A stretch of DNA of 57,100 nt from Actinomycetes bacterium (lineage in GTDB: Bacteria > Actinomycetota > Actinomycetes > Actinomycetales > Dermatophilaceae): assembly GCA_023420415.1 (NCBI GenBank), contig JAEZWF010000027.1, positions 1 to 57,100 of the forward strand. The letters are read 5' to 3'. This document shows, piece by piece, positions 1 to 9,398 of this stretch. Numbering within the stretch: the stretch's first letter is position 1; each line of letters opens with the position of its first letter. The position numbers and the translations under genes are program-made. Below the pieces are notes generated by a model that was given only the letters and a program-made list of their open reading frames with translations, made no database searches and was not told the DNA's origin.

Positions 1-994
1 GGACGCCCATCTCGTCGATGGCGTCCGGCACGTCCGCGCCCTTCTTCCGATTCGTGATGAGCCGCCGTGCGGCCTGGTCAGGGTAGAAGCGGTAGATGAG
101 CGTGTCGAGCGTGACGGTGAACATCGCCTGGGCCGAGCGGGAGTGCCCGGCACGCATCGCTCCGAGCCCATCGAGGGCGAACCCCAACTCGTCGCCGATC
201 ACGGCGCGGTCCGCCTGCTCGAGCACGGCGGCGCAGTCCTCGACGATCGACTCGTAGCAGTCGCCGAGCACCCGCCGCCGGGCCGAGCGGTCCTGAGCGC
301 GGAGCAGGCGCAGCGCAGTGCGTCCGCGCGGCACCAGGTAGAGCGGGATGCCCTCCTGCCCAAGGAACTCATGCACTTGATGGGCCTGGATCTCGTCTGC
401 GTGGCCCCTCAGGTTCGGCGGGAGGAGCGCACGGTTGAACCCGCGCAGTAGCTCCGGATCGAAGAGCGGCTTCAGGGAGCCGCGCAGCCCGTCGAGCATC
501 GCGGACTGCTGGCTCGCGATCTGCTTGAGCATCAACTCGATCGCTGGGCTGACTCCGACGCCCTTCAGCGCTGGGAAGTCGATCATCGGAGCCGTGAACG
601 TCGGGAGGCTCGCCACGATCGACGCCATCTGCGACTGGACCCGTTCGCTGTACGGCTCGAGCGCCTTCTTGACCAGCGCGTCGTAGTCAGGCAGCGCCGA
701 CTTCATCTGCTCCTGGAGGCGTCGGTTCAGCGGCCCCATGCCGTCCCGCGCGTATGTCGAGGTGTCCGGGAGCATCGCCTTCATCTGCACCTGTATGGGC
801 GCGAGCATCTTCGCGACGGCGACGTCCATGCTGGGCATCAACGACTGCGCGAACCCTGCCGGCAGCCGGAAGCCGGCGGTGGGCGACGAGGCTGCGTCCG
901 TGGTCGGTGCCTCCGCGCCGTCGACCGGCGAGTCGTCCTCCTCGCCGGGCTCCTGCTCGGGGCCGCCCTCGAGGTCTTCGCCTTCGTGCGCCAT
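1..994 (-). CDS. Hypothetical protein, 3' end beyond the window
   Basis: An open frame runs leftward from an ATG at 992-994 to the window edge without a stop, giving at least 331 residues. The start lies five bases after the stop of the GHKL ATPase gene, so the two are very probably one operon. The first ~35 residues are acidic and low in complexity, followed by a hydrophobic stretch (TAGFRLPAGFAQSLMPSMD) and a long, mostly helical, Leu/Gln/Arg-rich region. The visible C-terminal part is Arg/Tyr-rich (LIYRFYPDQAARRLITNRKK). I recognise no family and see no transmembrane segment or known catalytic motif. Third codon positions look less GC-rich than in the housekeeping genes to the right, and no GTATGCCG motif is present, which fits horizontal acquisition together with its partner. 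Confidence 0.75.
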   Translation of the reverse strand, partial: MAHEGEDLEGGPEQEPGEEDDSPVDGAEAPTTDAASSPTAGFRLPAGFAQSLMPSMDVAVAKMLAPIQVQMKAMLPDTSTYARDGMGPLNRRLQEQMKSALPDYDALVKKALEPYSERVQSQMASIVASLPTFTAPMIDFPALKGVGVSPAIELMLKQIASQQSAMLDGLRGSLKPLFDPELLRGFNRALLPPNLRGHADEIQAHQVHEFLGQEGIPLYLVPRGRTALRLLRAQDRSARRRVLGDCYESIVEDCAAVLEQADRAVIGDELGFALDGLGAMRAGHSRSAQAMFTVTLDTLIYRFYPDQAARRLITNRKKGADVPDAIDEMGV

Positions 995-999
995 CTCAT

Positions 1000-3051
1000 T
1001 TAGCTCGACGGCAGGCCGAGCTTGTCGAAGAAGGCACGGTTCCGCTCCGTCGCAGCGTTGACGAGACGATCGAAGCTCATGACCTCGACGTAGGCCTTGT
1101 ACGGCTCGATGAAGCCGAAGTAGCCCATTCCGTCATGGGTCATGGTCAGGCCGGACAGCTTGCATCGGCTCACCATGGTCGGGGTGAGGTCAGCGATGAT
1201 GTAGCAGAAGGCAGGAGGATCATCCGCCGAGGGAATCAGCCTCCCCGTGGCCGTCTTGGCGACGCCGGCCCGGACTCGCGCGACGTAGTCCAGGCACTGC
1301 TCGATGGGGTTCTTGCCCTCGGCCGCGTCGTCGCGCATCGGCCGCTTGAGCTCGACGACGACGATCGACTGCAAGGGCAGCTTCTTGCCCTCGGCGGTGA
1401 GCACCGGAGAATCCGGCTCGATGACGCGCGTCGTGAGGACATCGGGCCTCTTCATCGAGTCGTCGTCCGCGATGGCGATGCTCTTGAACGCCTTGTCGGA
1501 GGCGAGGTAGTCATGGAACACGAGCCGCTCGTCGAGAATCCAGAGGTTCGAGGCGTCGCCGCCGACCTCCGTCGACTCCTTCCGCATCGGGAAGAGCAGC
1601 TCGTGGATCGAGTCCTCGCGGGCATACTTCCCGTCGCTGTCGGACTGGATCAGCTTGTCGAGGATGTCGAGCGTCGTCCTTCGCCGGAAGACGTAGTTCG
1701 CCAGGTCCGACTGGTTGAACTCCTTCACCGTCTCCAGGTACTTGGCGAGACGCTCGTCGTACCCCTCGGGCTTGTCCCCGTCCGACTCCGCGAAGACGGC
1801 CTGGCCCTCGGCGAGCACATCAGCCTCGATTTTCTGGCTGCAGCGATGAAGCTCGAGCTCCAGGTCCTGATCCTTGATCGACGGGTCGATGGCGATGCCG
1901 AGCGACTCGATTCGATTGATCAGCGGACGGTACTTGGGAGCCTTTGTGCTGACGTACTGGTGCATCCGTTCGAGGCCCGCCTGCTGGGCAGACGCCAGCG
2001 GCTCCGCGAGGCTCCGGGCGATCTCCGCGAACACGTCCTTCTTGATGTCGTCGAGCGACGGCTCATCGATCAGGGCGTCCCCGGGAACTCGCTCCGGGAG
2101 ATCGAACTCCGTGCGATCAGAGCGGACATGGGCGTCGAGGAACTTCGAGGACAGGTAGCACACGTAGGTGAACTCGGTCGACGTCCCATCCTTCAGCCGG
2201 CCGTACAGCCCCGGCACCTTGCCAGCGATGCTCTCGTCCTTGACCACGCGATTCGCGGCGCACCAGTGCAGGCGCGGGCTGGAGTTGCGAGCCGACGACT
2301 TGAGCCGGAGACCGAGCAGGTCGAACTTCTCCCCCTTGATCTCCAGTGTCGCCCTCGTCGTCTCCGAGTATCCCGAGTCGTCGAGCAGCTCCCGGAGCGA
2401 GATCGACTCGCCGTCGTCGTCAGAGACGATCACGTCCGGTGCTCCGCCAGGACGGAGGAAGTACCAGATGCAATGCTCGAACACTTCGCGAGCGATCGCT
2501 TCCACTGTCTTCGCCGCGCTCTGCTGATAGGACTTCTTGAACCCGGTCAAGCTCACCACCGAGCCAGCGTCGAGGTTGTCTTCAGGGGCGGCGTCCTGCT
2601 CGACCTCGCGCGTCACAGAGAACTTGAACTGGCGTCCCTGAAGCGACCCATCATCGTCGCGGTACGCGCTCCGGACCTCGACGCGGTCGAAAGCTTTGAG
2701 CCACAGGAGCCTGCCGACCCCGCGGCAGCCGAGCCCTGCCTTGAAGTCGCTGTCGAGCGTCTCGAAGGACGCCATGTTGTCCGGGGTGAAGCCCACGCCG
2801 TTGTCCTCGATGCAGAACCCGATGATCGGCTTCAGCGGCACACGTCCCGGACCCGACGGCGAGAGGTCGAACGCCTCCTGAGGCGCTCGCTCGATCCGCA
2901 CCCTCAGCGACCCGCTCTCGACGTCGTCTCCGTAGCGCGCGTCGATCGCCTGGATGCCATTGACTACCGCTTCCAGGAGAGGCAGCAGAGCGTGGGTCTT
3001 GGGCAGAGTGGTGTTCTGCACTCGACCAGCCAGAGACGTCCTCAGCGCCAT
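1000..3051 (-). CDS. GHKL-type ATPase with probable C-terminal PD-(D/E)XK nuclease motif
   Basis: This 683-residue protein starts like a GHKL (Hsp90/MutL/MORC-type) ATPase: an N-box helix LLEAVVNGIQA (Glu27, Asn31), a G1 box IEDNGVGF (Asp83) and a glycine-rich lid GCRGVGRLLW at about 108-117. The middle is charged and helical. Near the C-terminus, RPDVL followed by VVVELKRP (about 564-571) and a downstream IEQCLDYV resemble the D...ExK...Q pattern of PD-(D/E)XK nucleases. An ATP-driven clamp joined to a nuclease is a theme of restriction and anti-phage proteins; a defence role is inference. GGAGGAG lies just before the ATG. It is the first gene of a leftward pair with the unknown protein. Codon use is less GC-biased than that of its right-hand neighbours. 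Confidence 0.85.
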   Translation of the reverse strand: MALRTSLAGRVQNTTLPKTHALLPLLEAVVNGIQAIDARYGDDVESGSLRVRIERAPQEAFDLSPSGPGRVPLKPIIGFCIEDNGVGFTPDNMASFETLDSDFKAGLGCRGVGRLLWLKAFDRVEVRSAYRDDDGSLQGRQFKFSVTREVEQDAAPEDNLDAGSVVSLTGFKKSYQQSAAKTVEAIAREVFEHCIWYFLRPGGAPDVIVSDDDGESISLRELLDDSGYSETTRATLEIKGEKFDLLGLRLKSSARNSSPRLHWCAANRVVKDESIAGKVPGLYGRLKDGTSTEFTYVCYLSSKFLDAHVRSDRTEFDLPERVPGDALIDEPSLDDIKKDVFAEIARSLAEPLASAQQAGLERMHQYVSTKAPKYRPLINRIESLGIAIDPSIKDQDLELELHRCSQKIEADVLAEGQAVFAESDGDKPEGYDERLAKYLETVKEFNQSDLANYVFRRRTTLDILDKLIQSDSDGKYAREDSIHELLFPMRKESTEVGGDASNLWILDERLVFHDYLASDKAFKSIAIADDDSMKRPDVLTTRVIEPDSPVLTAEGKKLPLQSIVVVELKRPMRDDAAEGKNPIEQCLDYVARVRAGVAKTATGRLIPSADDPPAFCYIIADLTPTMVSRCKLSGLTMTHDGMGYFGFIEPYKAYVEVMSFDRLVNAATERNRAFFDKLGLPSS

Positions 3052-3175
3052 CGCTCCTCCTCTACGTGGACTACCTGAACACTAGGGTGAGCCACCGACA
3101 TCTCGAGCGCAGTCCGCCGACGTCGAGGCGGACACGACCGGTTGAAGGAAACCTGGGCCACGTCCGCGACGTGCC

Positions 3176-4294
<1,119 letters not shown>

Positions 4295-4363
4295 GAGGCC
4301 GAGAGTCTACCGGCGCGGCCCGGGCGCCCCGACCACGAGCGGTGGGGTATGCCGCGTGCTCGC

Positions 4364-5230
4364 CTACGCGGGCGGGCGCACCGAGGCGGCGCGAGCCAGC
4401 TGACGGGAGATGGCGACGAGGCGGTCGCGGGAGTCCCACACCTCGGCGTCCTCCTCGAGGTAGCCGCCGGACATCGTGCGGCTCGACAGGGCCACACGCA
4501 GCCAGCCGGGCGCCGGCCGCGAACGCACCTGCACGGTCAGCTCGAGCGTTGGTGTCCACCCCGGCAGGCCGAGCTCGAACGCCACCGGCGGCAGCGCGTC
4601 GACCGCGAGCAGCAGCGACAGCACGTCGGGCTCGCGACCGTCGGCGAACCGCAGCCAGCCCCGGATGACCCCGTTGCCCGACGGCTTGCCCGTCGCCCAG
4701 CCGGTGGTGGCCGGGTCGAGACGCAGGTCGAGCCGGTCGAGCAGGGTGGCGGCCTTGAGGAAGTCCGGCGGCGCGTCGCTGCTGGAGATGCACTGGTCCG
4801 GCGGCGGGAGCTGGGGCGGCGAGGCGGTGGTCGAGGCATCGCCGTCGATCCCGGCCAGGTCTCCGTAGGTCGCCAGCACCCGCATCCGCTCGACCTCGAG
4901 GCCGTCAGGCCCCGTCTGCTGGAGGGACGCCTCGCCCACGGACACGGCGCGCCCCCGCCGCGCGACCTGGGTGCGCACGATCGCCGGGCCGGGAGCGGTC
5001 GGCGTGAGGTAGTAGCCGCTGATCGCAAGAGGATCCGGCTGTTCGGGCCCCAGCCGCTCGCGCAGCGCCCGGGCCGCGAGGGCCAGGGTGACGCCGCCGT
5101 TGACCCCGGCGCCGATCCGCCACCCCTCCCCCAGGTCGGCATCGAAGACGCCGTCGTCACCCGGCCGCGCGCGAACGGCTGTCTCCGTGTCGAACTCGCT
5201 CACCGGCTGCACCTGACCCACGTCACTCAC
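4364..5230 (-). CDS. Acyl-CoA thioesterase-like protein (double hot-dog fold)
   Basis: A 288-residue cytoplasmic protein that resembles TesB-like acyl-CoA thioesterases made of two hot-dog domains. The first half has the typical GWRIGAGVNGGVTLALAARAL segment and TRSISFYYL-like strand ISGYYLTPTAPGP. The second half has WLRFADGREPDVLSLLLAVD and a final SSRTMSGGYLEEDAEVWDS strand, where the family usually places the substrate-tunnel residues. Substrates are probably medium- or long-chain acyl-CoAs, but nothing in the sequence fixes chain length. The start is GTG at 5228-5230; TAGGAC seven bases upstream could be a weak leaderless promoter. It stands between ychF and the Nudix gene on the same strand with about 50-70 base gaps. 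Confidence 0.85.
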   Translation of the reverse strand: MSDVGQVQPVSEFDTETAVRARPGDDGVFDADLGEGWRIGAGVNGGVTLALAARALRERLGPEQPDPLAISGYYLTPTAPGPAIVRTQVARRGRAVSVGEASLQQTGPDGLEVERMRVLATYGDLAGIDGDASTTASPPQLPPPDQCISSSDAPPDFLKAATLLDRLDLRLDPATTGWATGKPSGNGVIRGWLRFADGREPDVLSLLLAVDALPPVAFELGLPGWTPTLELTVQVRSRPAPGWLRVALSSRTMSGGYLEEDAEVWDSRDRLVAISRQLARAASVRPPA

Positions 5231-5278
5231 CCGCCCAGTCCTACCGCACCGCTACGGCGAGCGCGCGGCATACGTGCG

Positions 5279-6232
5279 TCATCTCACCTCACCGACCGGA
5301 CGGGAGTCCTCGAGGTATGCCGTGGGGCCGGCATGGGTGGTCAGGAAGTCGAGCAGGCGCTCGTTGTAGGGGGCGACGTGGCCGGCCCACTGACCGTCGC
5401 CGACAAAGTGTGTAGCGCGAATCTCCCTGCGCTGCAACGTTGCTCGCGCAACCTCCTCGGCGTCGACCACGCCGAGGTCGAAGATGAAGGCAACGGCGTC
5501 GCTCCAGCCACGCCACGGCGGCAGCCAGTTCACCGCGAGCAGCCCCTGCACGCTGACGTCGAGCCCGAGCTCCTCACGCACCTCGCGCACGACGCACGCG
5601 GCCGGCGACTCGGACGGGTCGACGACGCCGCCGGGCAGGTCCCACTCGGCCTTGTAGGTCAGCTCGCACAACAGGATCCGTCCCGATTCGTCGCGCAGGA
5701 CCCCCTGCGCGATGGCGCGCTTGGTCGGCAGCGTCGAGTTGAGCAGGCCGATGAATCCTTCACGCGAGTCGGGCGCCGGGTCGTCGGCGACGCGCGCCAG
5801 GACGACGACGTCCTCGCGTCGCCCGGGACGCACGAGGGCACGGCGCTCGATGCCCTCCTTGCGCAGACCCGCGCGGATCGCCGACCGCACCGCGTCACGG
5901 TCGCTGTCGGGCACACGCGCCTCGACCCGCGCCAGACCGGGTGACCGCAGCGACTCACTGCCGTCGGGCAGCGGCGCGCCCACGGCCCAGTCGACCACGA
6001 GCCGCAACGCCCGCTCGGTGACTCCGACCGCGGCATACTCCGGCACGACCGTCCAGACGAGGTCACCGTCACCCTCGGCAGTGCGCAACAGCTCGATGCG
6101 CCCGATCTGCTCGCCCTCCCAGACGATCTCGAAGGCGTCGAGCTCCTCGTCCCACGCCTCGTCGTCGCCGTCGACGCTCCGGACGAGGAGGTCACCGTCA
6201 CCCAACATCACCCAGTCGCTGCGCTCAACCAC
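5279..6232 (-). CDS. GNAT-like domain fused to a Nudix hydrolase
   Basis: The C-terminal half is a Nudix hydrolase with a complete Nudix box, G-x5-E-x7-REV-x-EE-x-GL (starting GVVDPSE), preceded by KAEWDLPGG. The N-terminal ~150 residues (FEIVWEGEQIGRIELL, then a VVPEYAAVGVTERALRLVVDW segment) look like a degenerate GNAT acetyltransferase fold, so this seems to be a two-domain fusion. The substrate is unknown; nucleoside-diphosphate derivatives are the family norm. The start is uncertain: a GTG at 6230-6232 overlaps the stop of the HIT-like gene by eight bases and suggests translational coupling, while an ATG at 6206-6208 would shorten the protein by eight residues. Neither has a strong ribosome binding site. 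Confidence 0.85.
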   Translation of the reverse strand: MVERSDWVMLGDGDLLVRSVDGDDEAWDEELDAFEIVWEGEQIGRIELLRTAEGDGDLVWTVVPEYAAVGVTERALRLVVDWAVGAPLPDGSESLRSPGLARVEARVPDSDRDAVRSAIRAGLRKEGIERRALVRPGRREDVVVLARVADDPAPDSREGFIGLLNSTLPTKRAIAQGVLRDESGRILLCELTYKAEWDLPGGVVDPSESPAACVVREVREELGLDVSVQGLLAVNWLPPWRGWSDAVAFIFDLGVVDAEEVARATLQRREIRATHFVGDGQWAGHVAPYNERLLDFLTTHAGPTAYLEDSRPVGEVR

Positions 6233-6845
6233 CGGGCTGCCCGCCCACGCGCGCGACCAGCTCGTCGACGACGAAGTTGGCGTTGGCGTCACGCACCTCA
6301 GCCGGGACCGGCGGCAGGAAGTCGTCCCACAGCGCCATGCACGTCCCCCGGAACTGGCCGTGCAGGGCGGGCCGGGCGATGAAGAAGAAGTGGGCGTGCG
6401 CGCCGCCGTCACCCCACCGCGACATGTGGCAGCGGGCCACGCTCGGCAGCGCCTCGACGGCGCCGGTGATGGCGACCATGAGCTGACCCAGCTCGGCGGC
6501 GAGGTCGGGCGGGAGGTCGGCGACGTCGTGGTGGGCCTTCGGGAGGAGGAACAGCACGAGCGGGGCGCCGGAGGGGTCGCCGACGTGCAGCCGCCACCGC
6601 TCGTTGCTCCAGATGACGCCTTCGTCGGACTGGTCCGGGTCCTGGCAGCGGCAGGTGGCCGGGTCCTCGCCGCCCCGCGGCGGCTCGGCATCCAGGAGCG
6701 GTTCGATCTGCTTGAGCCGCAAGCCCTGTGCCTCGAACGGGAAGATCTCCCAGTAGGGGATCCCGCCCTCGGGCAGCGCGAGCCGACCGTCGGCGTCGAG
6801 CTGCTGGCGGATGCGGGCGTCGTAGTCGAGCGCGGTCTCCGGCAT
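6225..6845 (-). CDS. HIT-superfamily-like protein
   Basis: A 206-residue cytoplasmic protein with hallmarks of the histidine-triad superfamily: VIWSNERWRLHVGD near the N-terminal strand, LLPKAHHDVADL, and WGDGGAHAHFFFIARP, where HAH stands in for HxHxH. A CRCQD motif (about residues 62-66) might bind metal. Such proteins act on nucleotide conjugates, so a partnership with the downstream overlapping Nudix gene is plausible. The ATG at 6843-6845 has no Shine-Dalgarno sequence, but TAGCGT sits seven bases upstream, the pattern of a leaderless promoter. The overlap at its 3' end suggests one transcript with the Nudix gene. Confidence 0.75.
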   Translation of the reverse strand: MPETALDYDARIRQQLDADGRLALPEGGIPYWEIFPFEAQGLRLKQIEPLLDAEPPRGGEDPATCRCQDPDQSDEGVIWSNERWRLHVGDPSGAPLVLFLLPKAHHDVADLPPDLAAELGQLMVAITGAVEALPSVARCHMSRWGDGGAHAHFFFIARPALHGQFRGTCMALWDDFLPPVPAEVRDANANFVVDELVARVGGQPGG

Positions 6846-6852
6846 GGGCCCG

Positions 6853-6858
6853 ACGCTA
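6853..6858 (-). promoter_or_regulatory. Leaderless -10 box of the HIT-like gene
   Basis: TAGCGT (TAnnnT) lies seven bases before the ATG at 6845 with no purine-rich binding site between. In mycobacteria this arrangement puts the transcription start on the start codon. Confidence 0.5.
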
Positions 6859-6978
6859 GCCCACCGCTGCGGGCGGCTTGACCTTGCGGGATGCCGGGGG
6901 CGCGACTGGCTGCGCTCCTGGCATCCCGGAGCGCGTGGCGGCCTTGTCCTGTCAGTGGGCACTGGCAGGGTCGTGGGC

Positions 6979-8172
6979 ATGGAACTCGTGATCGCCCTCG
7001 TCATGGGGCTCGCCGTGGGGGTCATGGTGGGGGTGTATGCCGCCCGCTCCAGTTCCGCAGCCGCGCTCGCTTCGGCGCGCACGGAGGCCGACCTGTTGCG
7101 TGAGCGCGTGGTCGACCTCGAGGCGGCCGTGTCCGAGGATGCGCAGACGGCGGCCGTGCTGGGGCCGTTGCGTGACGCCCTCGGGCGGGTGGAGCAGCAG
7201 GTGGGGGTGCTCGAGCGCGACCGCACGCGGCAGTACGCCGCCCTGGAGCAGACGATGGCCCAGGTGAGCGAGCAGACCGCGACTCTGGGCCGGCAGACGC
7301 AGAGCCTGGCCGGGTCGCTCAACGCCTCGACGGTGCGCGGCGCGTGGGGTGAGGTGCAGCTGCGGCGGGTGCTCGAGCACGCGGGCCTGCTGGCGCGGTG
7401 CGACTTCGACGAACAGGTGTACCGCGTGAGCCGGCACCAGCGACAGGTGCGGCCCGATGTGGTGGTGCGACTGCCCGGCGACAAGTTCCTCGTGGTCGAC
7501 TCCAAGGCGCCGATGACCGCCTTCCTCAAGGCCCAGGCCGACGACCTCGGCGCCGACGAGCGCGCCGCACTGCTGCGCGACCACGCGGCGCAGCTGTCGG
7601 GCCACGTGCGGGCCCTCGCGGCCAAGGACTACTGGTCTGCGTTCGAGACCACGCCGGAGATGGTGGTGTGCTTCGTGCCGAGCGAGGCGATGCTGTCGGC
7701 GGCACTGGCCGCGGACCCGGCACTGCACGAGACCGCGATGGCCCGCCGGGTGGTGCTGGTGGGACCGGGGTCGCTGCTGGCACTGCTGCGCACCGTTGCC
7801 TTCACCTGGCAGCAGGACGCCCTGACCGCAGGGGCACGCGAGCTCATGGCGGTGGGTCGTGAGCTCTACGACCGGCTCGGCACGATGGGCAGCCACGTCG
7901 CGAAGATGGGTGGGTCGCTGCAGCGCAGCGTCGAGACCTACAACCAGCTCGTGGGCGCCCTCGAGTCACGGGTGCTGGTGACGGCCCGCCGGATGCACGA
8001 GCTCGAGATCGTCGAGGACGACCTGCCCGCCCTGCAGCCGGTGGAGACCGGGCCGCGGGTGCTCACCGCGATGGAGCTCATCGAGGCCGCGACCGCAGAG
8101 GACGAGCGGTCTCAGCTGGACCTGCGCGTCGACAAGCCGTCGACCCGCACGGGCAGGGAGTCGACGGCGTAG
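6979..8172 (+). CDS. rmuC: DNA recombination protein RmuC homolog
   Basis: A 397-residue RmuC family protein, thought to limit recombination at inverted repeats. It starts with one membrane segment (MELVIALVMGLAVGVMVGVYAARS, quoted in part: ALVMGLAVGVMVGVYAA), followed by a long coiled coil (about 30-130), then the RmuC core with GAWGEVQLRRVLEHAGL and PDVVVRLPGDKFLVVDSKAP, which contains the PD-(D/E)XK-like D...DSK motif. PEMVVCFVPSEAML and FTWQQDALTAGARE are also typical. The ATG at 6979 is chosen because the membrane anchor begins there. The last 61 bases overlap the 3' end of the convergent P450 gene. A GTATGCC occurs at 7035 as Tyr-Ala codons. Confidence 0.93.
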   Translation: MELVIALVMGLAVGVMVGVYAARSSSAAALASARTEADLLRERVVDLEAAVSEDAQTAAVLGPLRDALGRVEQQVGVLERDRTRQYAALEQTMAQVSEQTATLGRQTQSLAGSLNASTVRGAWGEVQLRRVLEHAGLLARCDFDEQVYRVSRHQRQVRPDVVVRLPGDKFLVVDSKAPMTAFLKAQADDLGADERAALLRDHAAQLSGHVRALAAKDYWSAFETTPEMVVCFVPSEAMLSAALAADPALHETAMARRVVLVGPGSLLALLRTVAFTWQQDALTAGARELMAVGRELYDRLGTMGSHVAKMGGSLQRSVETYNQLVGALESRVLVTARRMHELEIVEDDLPALQPVETGPRVLTAMELIEAATAEDERSQLDLRVDKPSTRTGRESTA

Positions 8173-9395
8173 ACGATCGACTGGTCGCGGAAGGTCAGGT
8201 TGCCCGGATCGGTGGCCAACGCGAGCTCGGGGAACCGCCGCACCAGCCGCGGGAAGGCGATCCGCAGCTCGAGCCGAGCCAGCTCGGCCCCGACACAGCG
8301 GTGGAAGCCGTGACCGAAGGCGACGTGCGGTGACGGTGGACGCAGCGGGTCGAAGGTGTCGAGGTCGGGCCCGATCCGGTGGTCACGGTCGGCACGGCTG
8401 AGGGCGGCGATGACGACGTCGCCCTTGCGGATGCGCCGTCCGTGCAGCTCGAGGTCGACCTTGGCGAAACGCGGGAACGCGATCTGCACCACGGTGAGGT
8501 AGCGCAGCATCTCCTCCACGACCCGGTCGATGGCCGCGTCATCGTCGCGGACCAGGTCGAAGTGCGTGCGGTCGCGCAACAGCACGAGCGAGCCCAGGGC
8601 CAGCATGCTCGCGGTCGTCTCGTAGCCACCGGTGAAGACGCCGTCGGCCAGGCCGGCGACCTCCTCGTCGGAGACCTCGTCCCCCACCGCCGCGATGATC
8701 CGTCCCAGGAGCCCGTCGCCCGGCTCGACCCGCTGCTTGCGGGTCGCGTCGAGCAGGAACTGCTGGCTCTGCGAGATCGCGCCGAACGCCCCCGATCCCC
8801 CACTCGTCACGTCGAACCGGGCATGGCTGAGCGACCGGAACCGCTCGCGGTCCTCGACGGGCAGCCCGAGCAGCTCACAGATCACGAGGAACGGGATGGG
8901 AAAGGCGAACAGCTCGACGAGGTCGACGACGGGACCGCGCGCGGCCATCTGGTCGAGCTGGTCGTCGACGATGGCCTCGATGCGAGGAGCGAGCTGGTTG
9001 ATGCGCCGCATCGTGAACTCGGGCGTCAGCAGCCCCCGCAACCGGGAGTGCTCGGGCGGGTCGGTGAACCCCAGTCCCCCGACGCTGGCGCCGGCGGCGC
9101 CGACGTAGGGCCGGATGTCGTTGCTGAAGCTGGCCTGGTCGGCCAGCACCGTCTTGGCCTCGGCATGCCCCGACACGAGCCAGATGTTCATGCCGAACAT
9201 GTGCGCCAGCCGGTGGACGGGCTCGGGGGTGCGCCGACCGAACTTCGCCACCGGGTCCAGACCGGTGCGGCGCAACGGTCGCAGCAGGCGACGGGGCACG
9301 GCGTCGAGAGTGCTGAGGTCGACCGGTGCCCCGCCCGTTGCCCTGGCGATGAGCCGATCCCTGACCCGGCTCCGCGCGCCGGTCAACCCGATCAT
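8112..9395 (-). CDS. Cytochrome P450
   Basis: A 427-residue soluble P450 mono-oxygenase. Visible signatures are the I-helix oxygen-binding segment GGYETTASM (the usual acid-alcohol pair is E-T here), the K-helix EEMLRY (ExxR) and the heme loop FGHGFHRCVGAELARLEL with the thiolate Cys at about residue 367. FTDPPEHSRLRGLLTPEFT is the typical C-helix region. The substrate cannot be predicted. It lies three bases downstream of the TetR gene on the same strand, so the two are probably co-transcribed and the regulator may respond to the P450 substrate or product. No ferredoxin gene lies alongside. Its 3' end overlaps rmuC by 61 bases in convergent orientation. Confidence 0.96.
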   Translation of the reverse strand: MIGLTGARSRVRDRLIARATGGAPVDLSTLDAVPRRLLRPLRRTGLDPVAKFGRRTPEPVHRLAHMFGMNIWLVSGHAEAKTVLADQASFSNDIRPYVGAAGASVGGLGFTDPPEHSRLRGLLTPEFTMRRINQLAPRIEAIVDDQLDQMAARGPVVDLVELFAFPIPFLVICELLGLPVEDRERFRSLSHARFDVTSGGSGAFGAISQSQQFLLDATRKQRVEPGDGLLGRIIAAVGDEVSDEEVAGLADGVFTGGYETTASMLALGSLVLLRDRTHFDLVRDDDAAIDRVVEEMLRYLTVVQIAFPRFAKVDLELHGRRIRKGDVVIAALSRADRDHRIGPDLDTFDPLRPPSPHVAFGHGFHRCVGAELARLELRIAFPRLVRRFPELALATDPGNLTFRDQSIVYAVDSLPVRVDGLSTRRSS

Positions 9396-9398
9396 GGG

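Noticed and set aside
1..3051. Prophage edge
   Set aside because: No integrase, structural phage gene or attachment site is visible; ychF and the flanking genes show no duplication. A defence or accessory island is a better fit.
754..3078. A 774-codon open frame antisense to the GHKL ATPase gene
   Set aside because: It is a GC-rich shadow with Arg-rich, low-complexity translation and no family resemblance; the minus-strand frame has clear ATPase motifs.
5279..6691. A 470-residue version of the Nudix protein starting inside the HIT-like gene
   Set aside because: The extra N-terminal part is an out-of-frame shadow of the HIT-like coding sequence, rich in Arg/Ser/Pro; the real start is near the overlap at 6208-6232.
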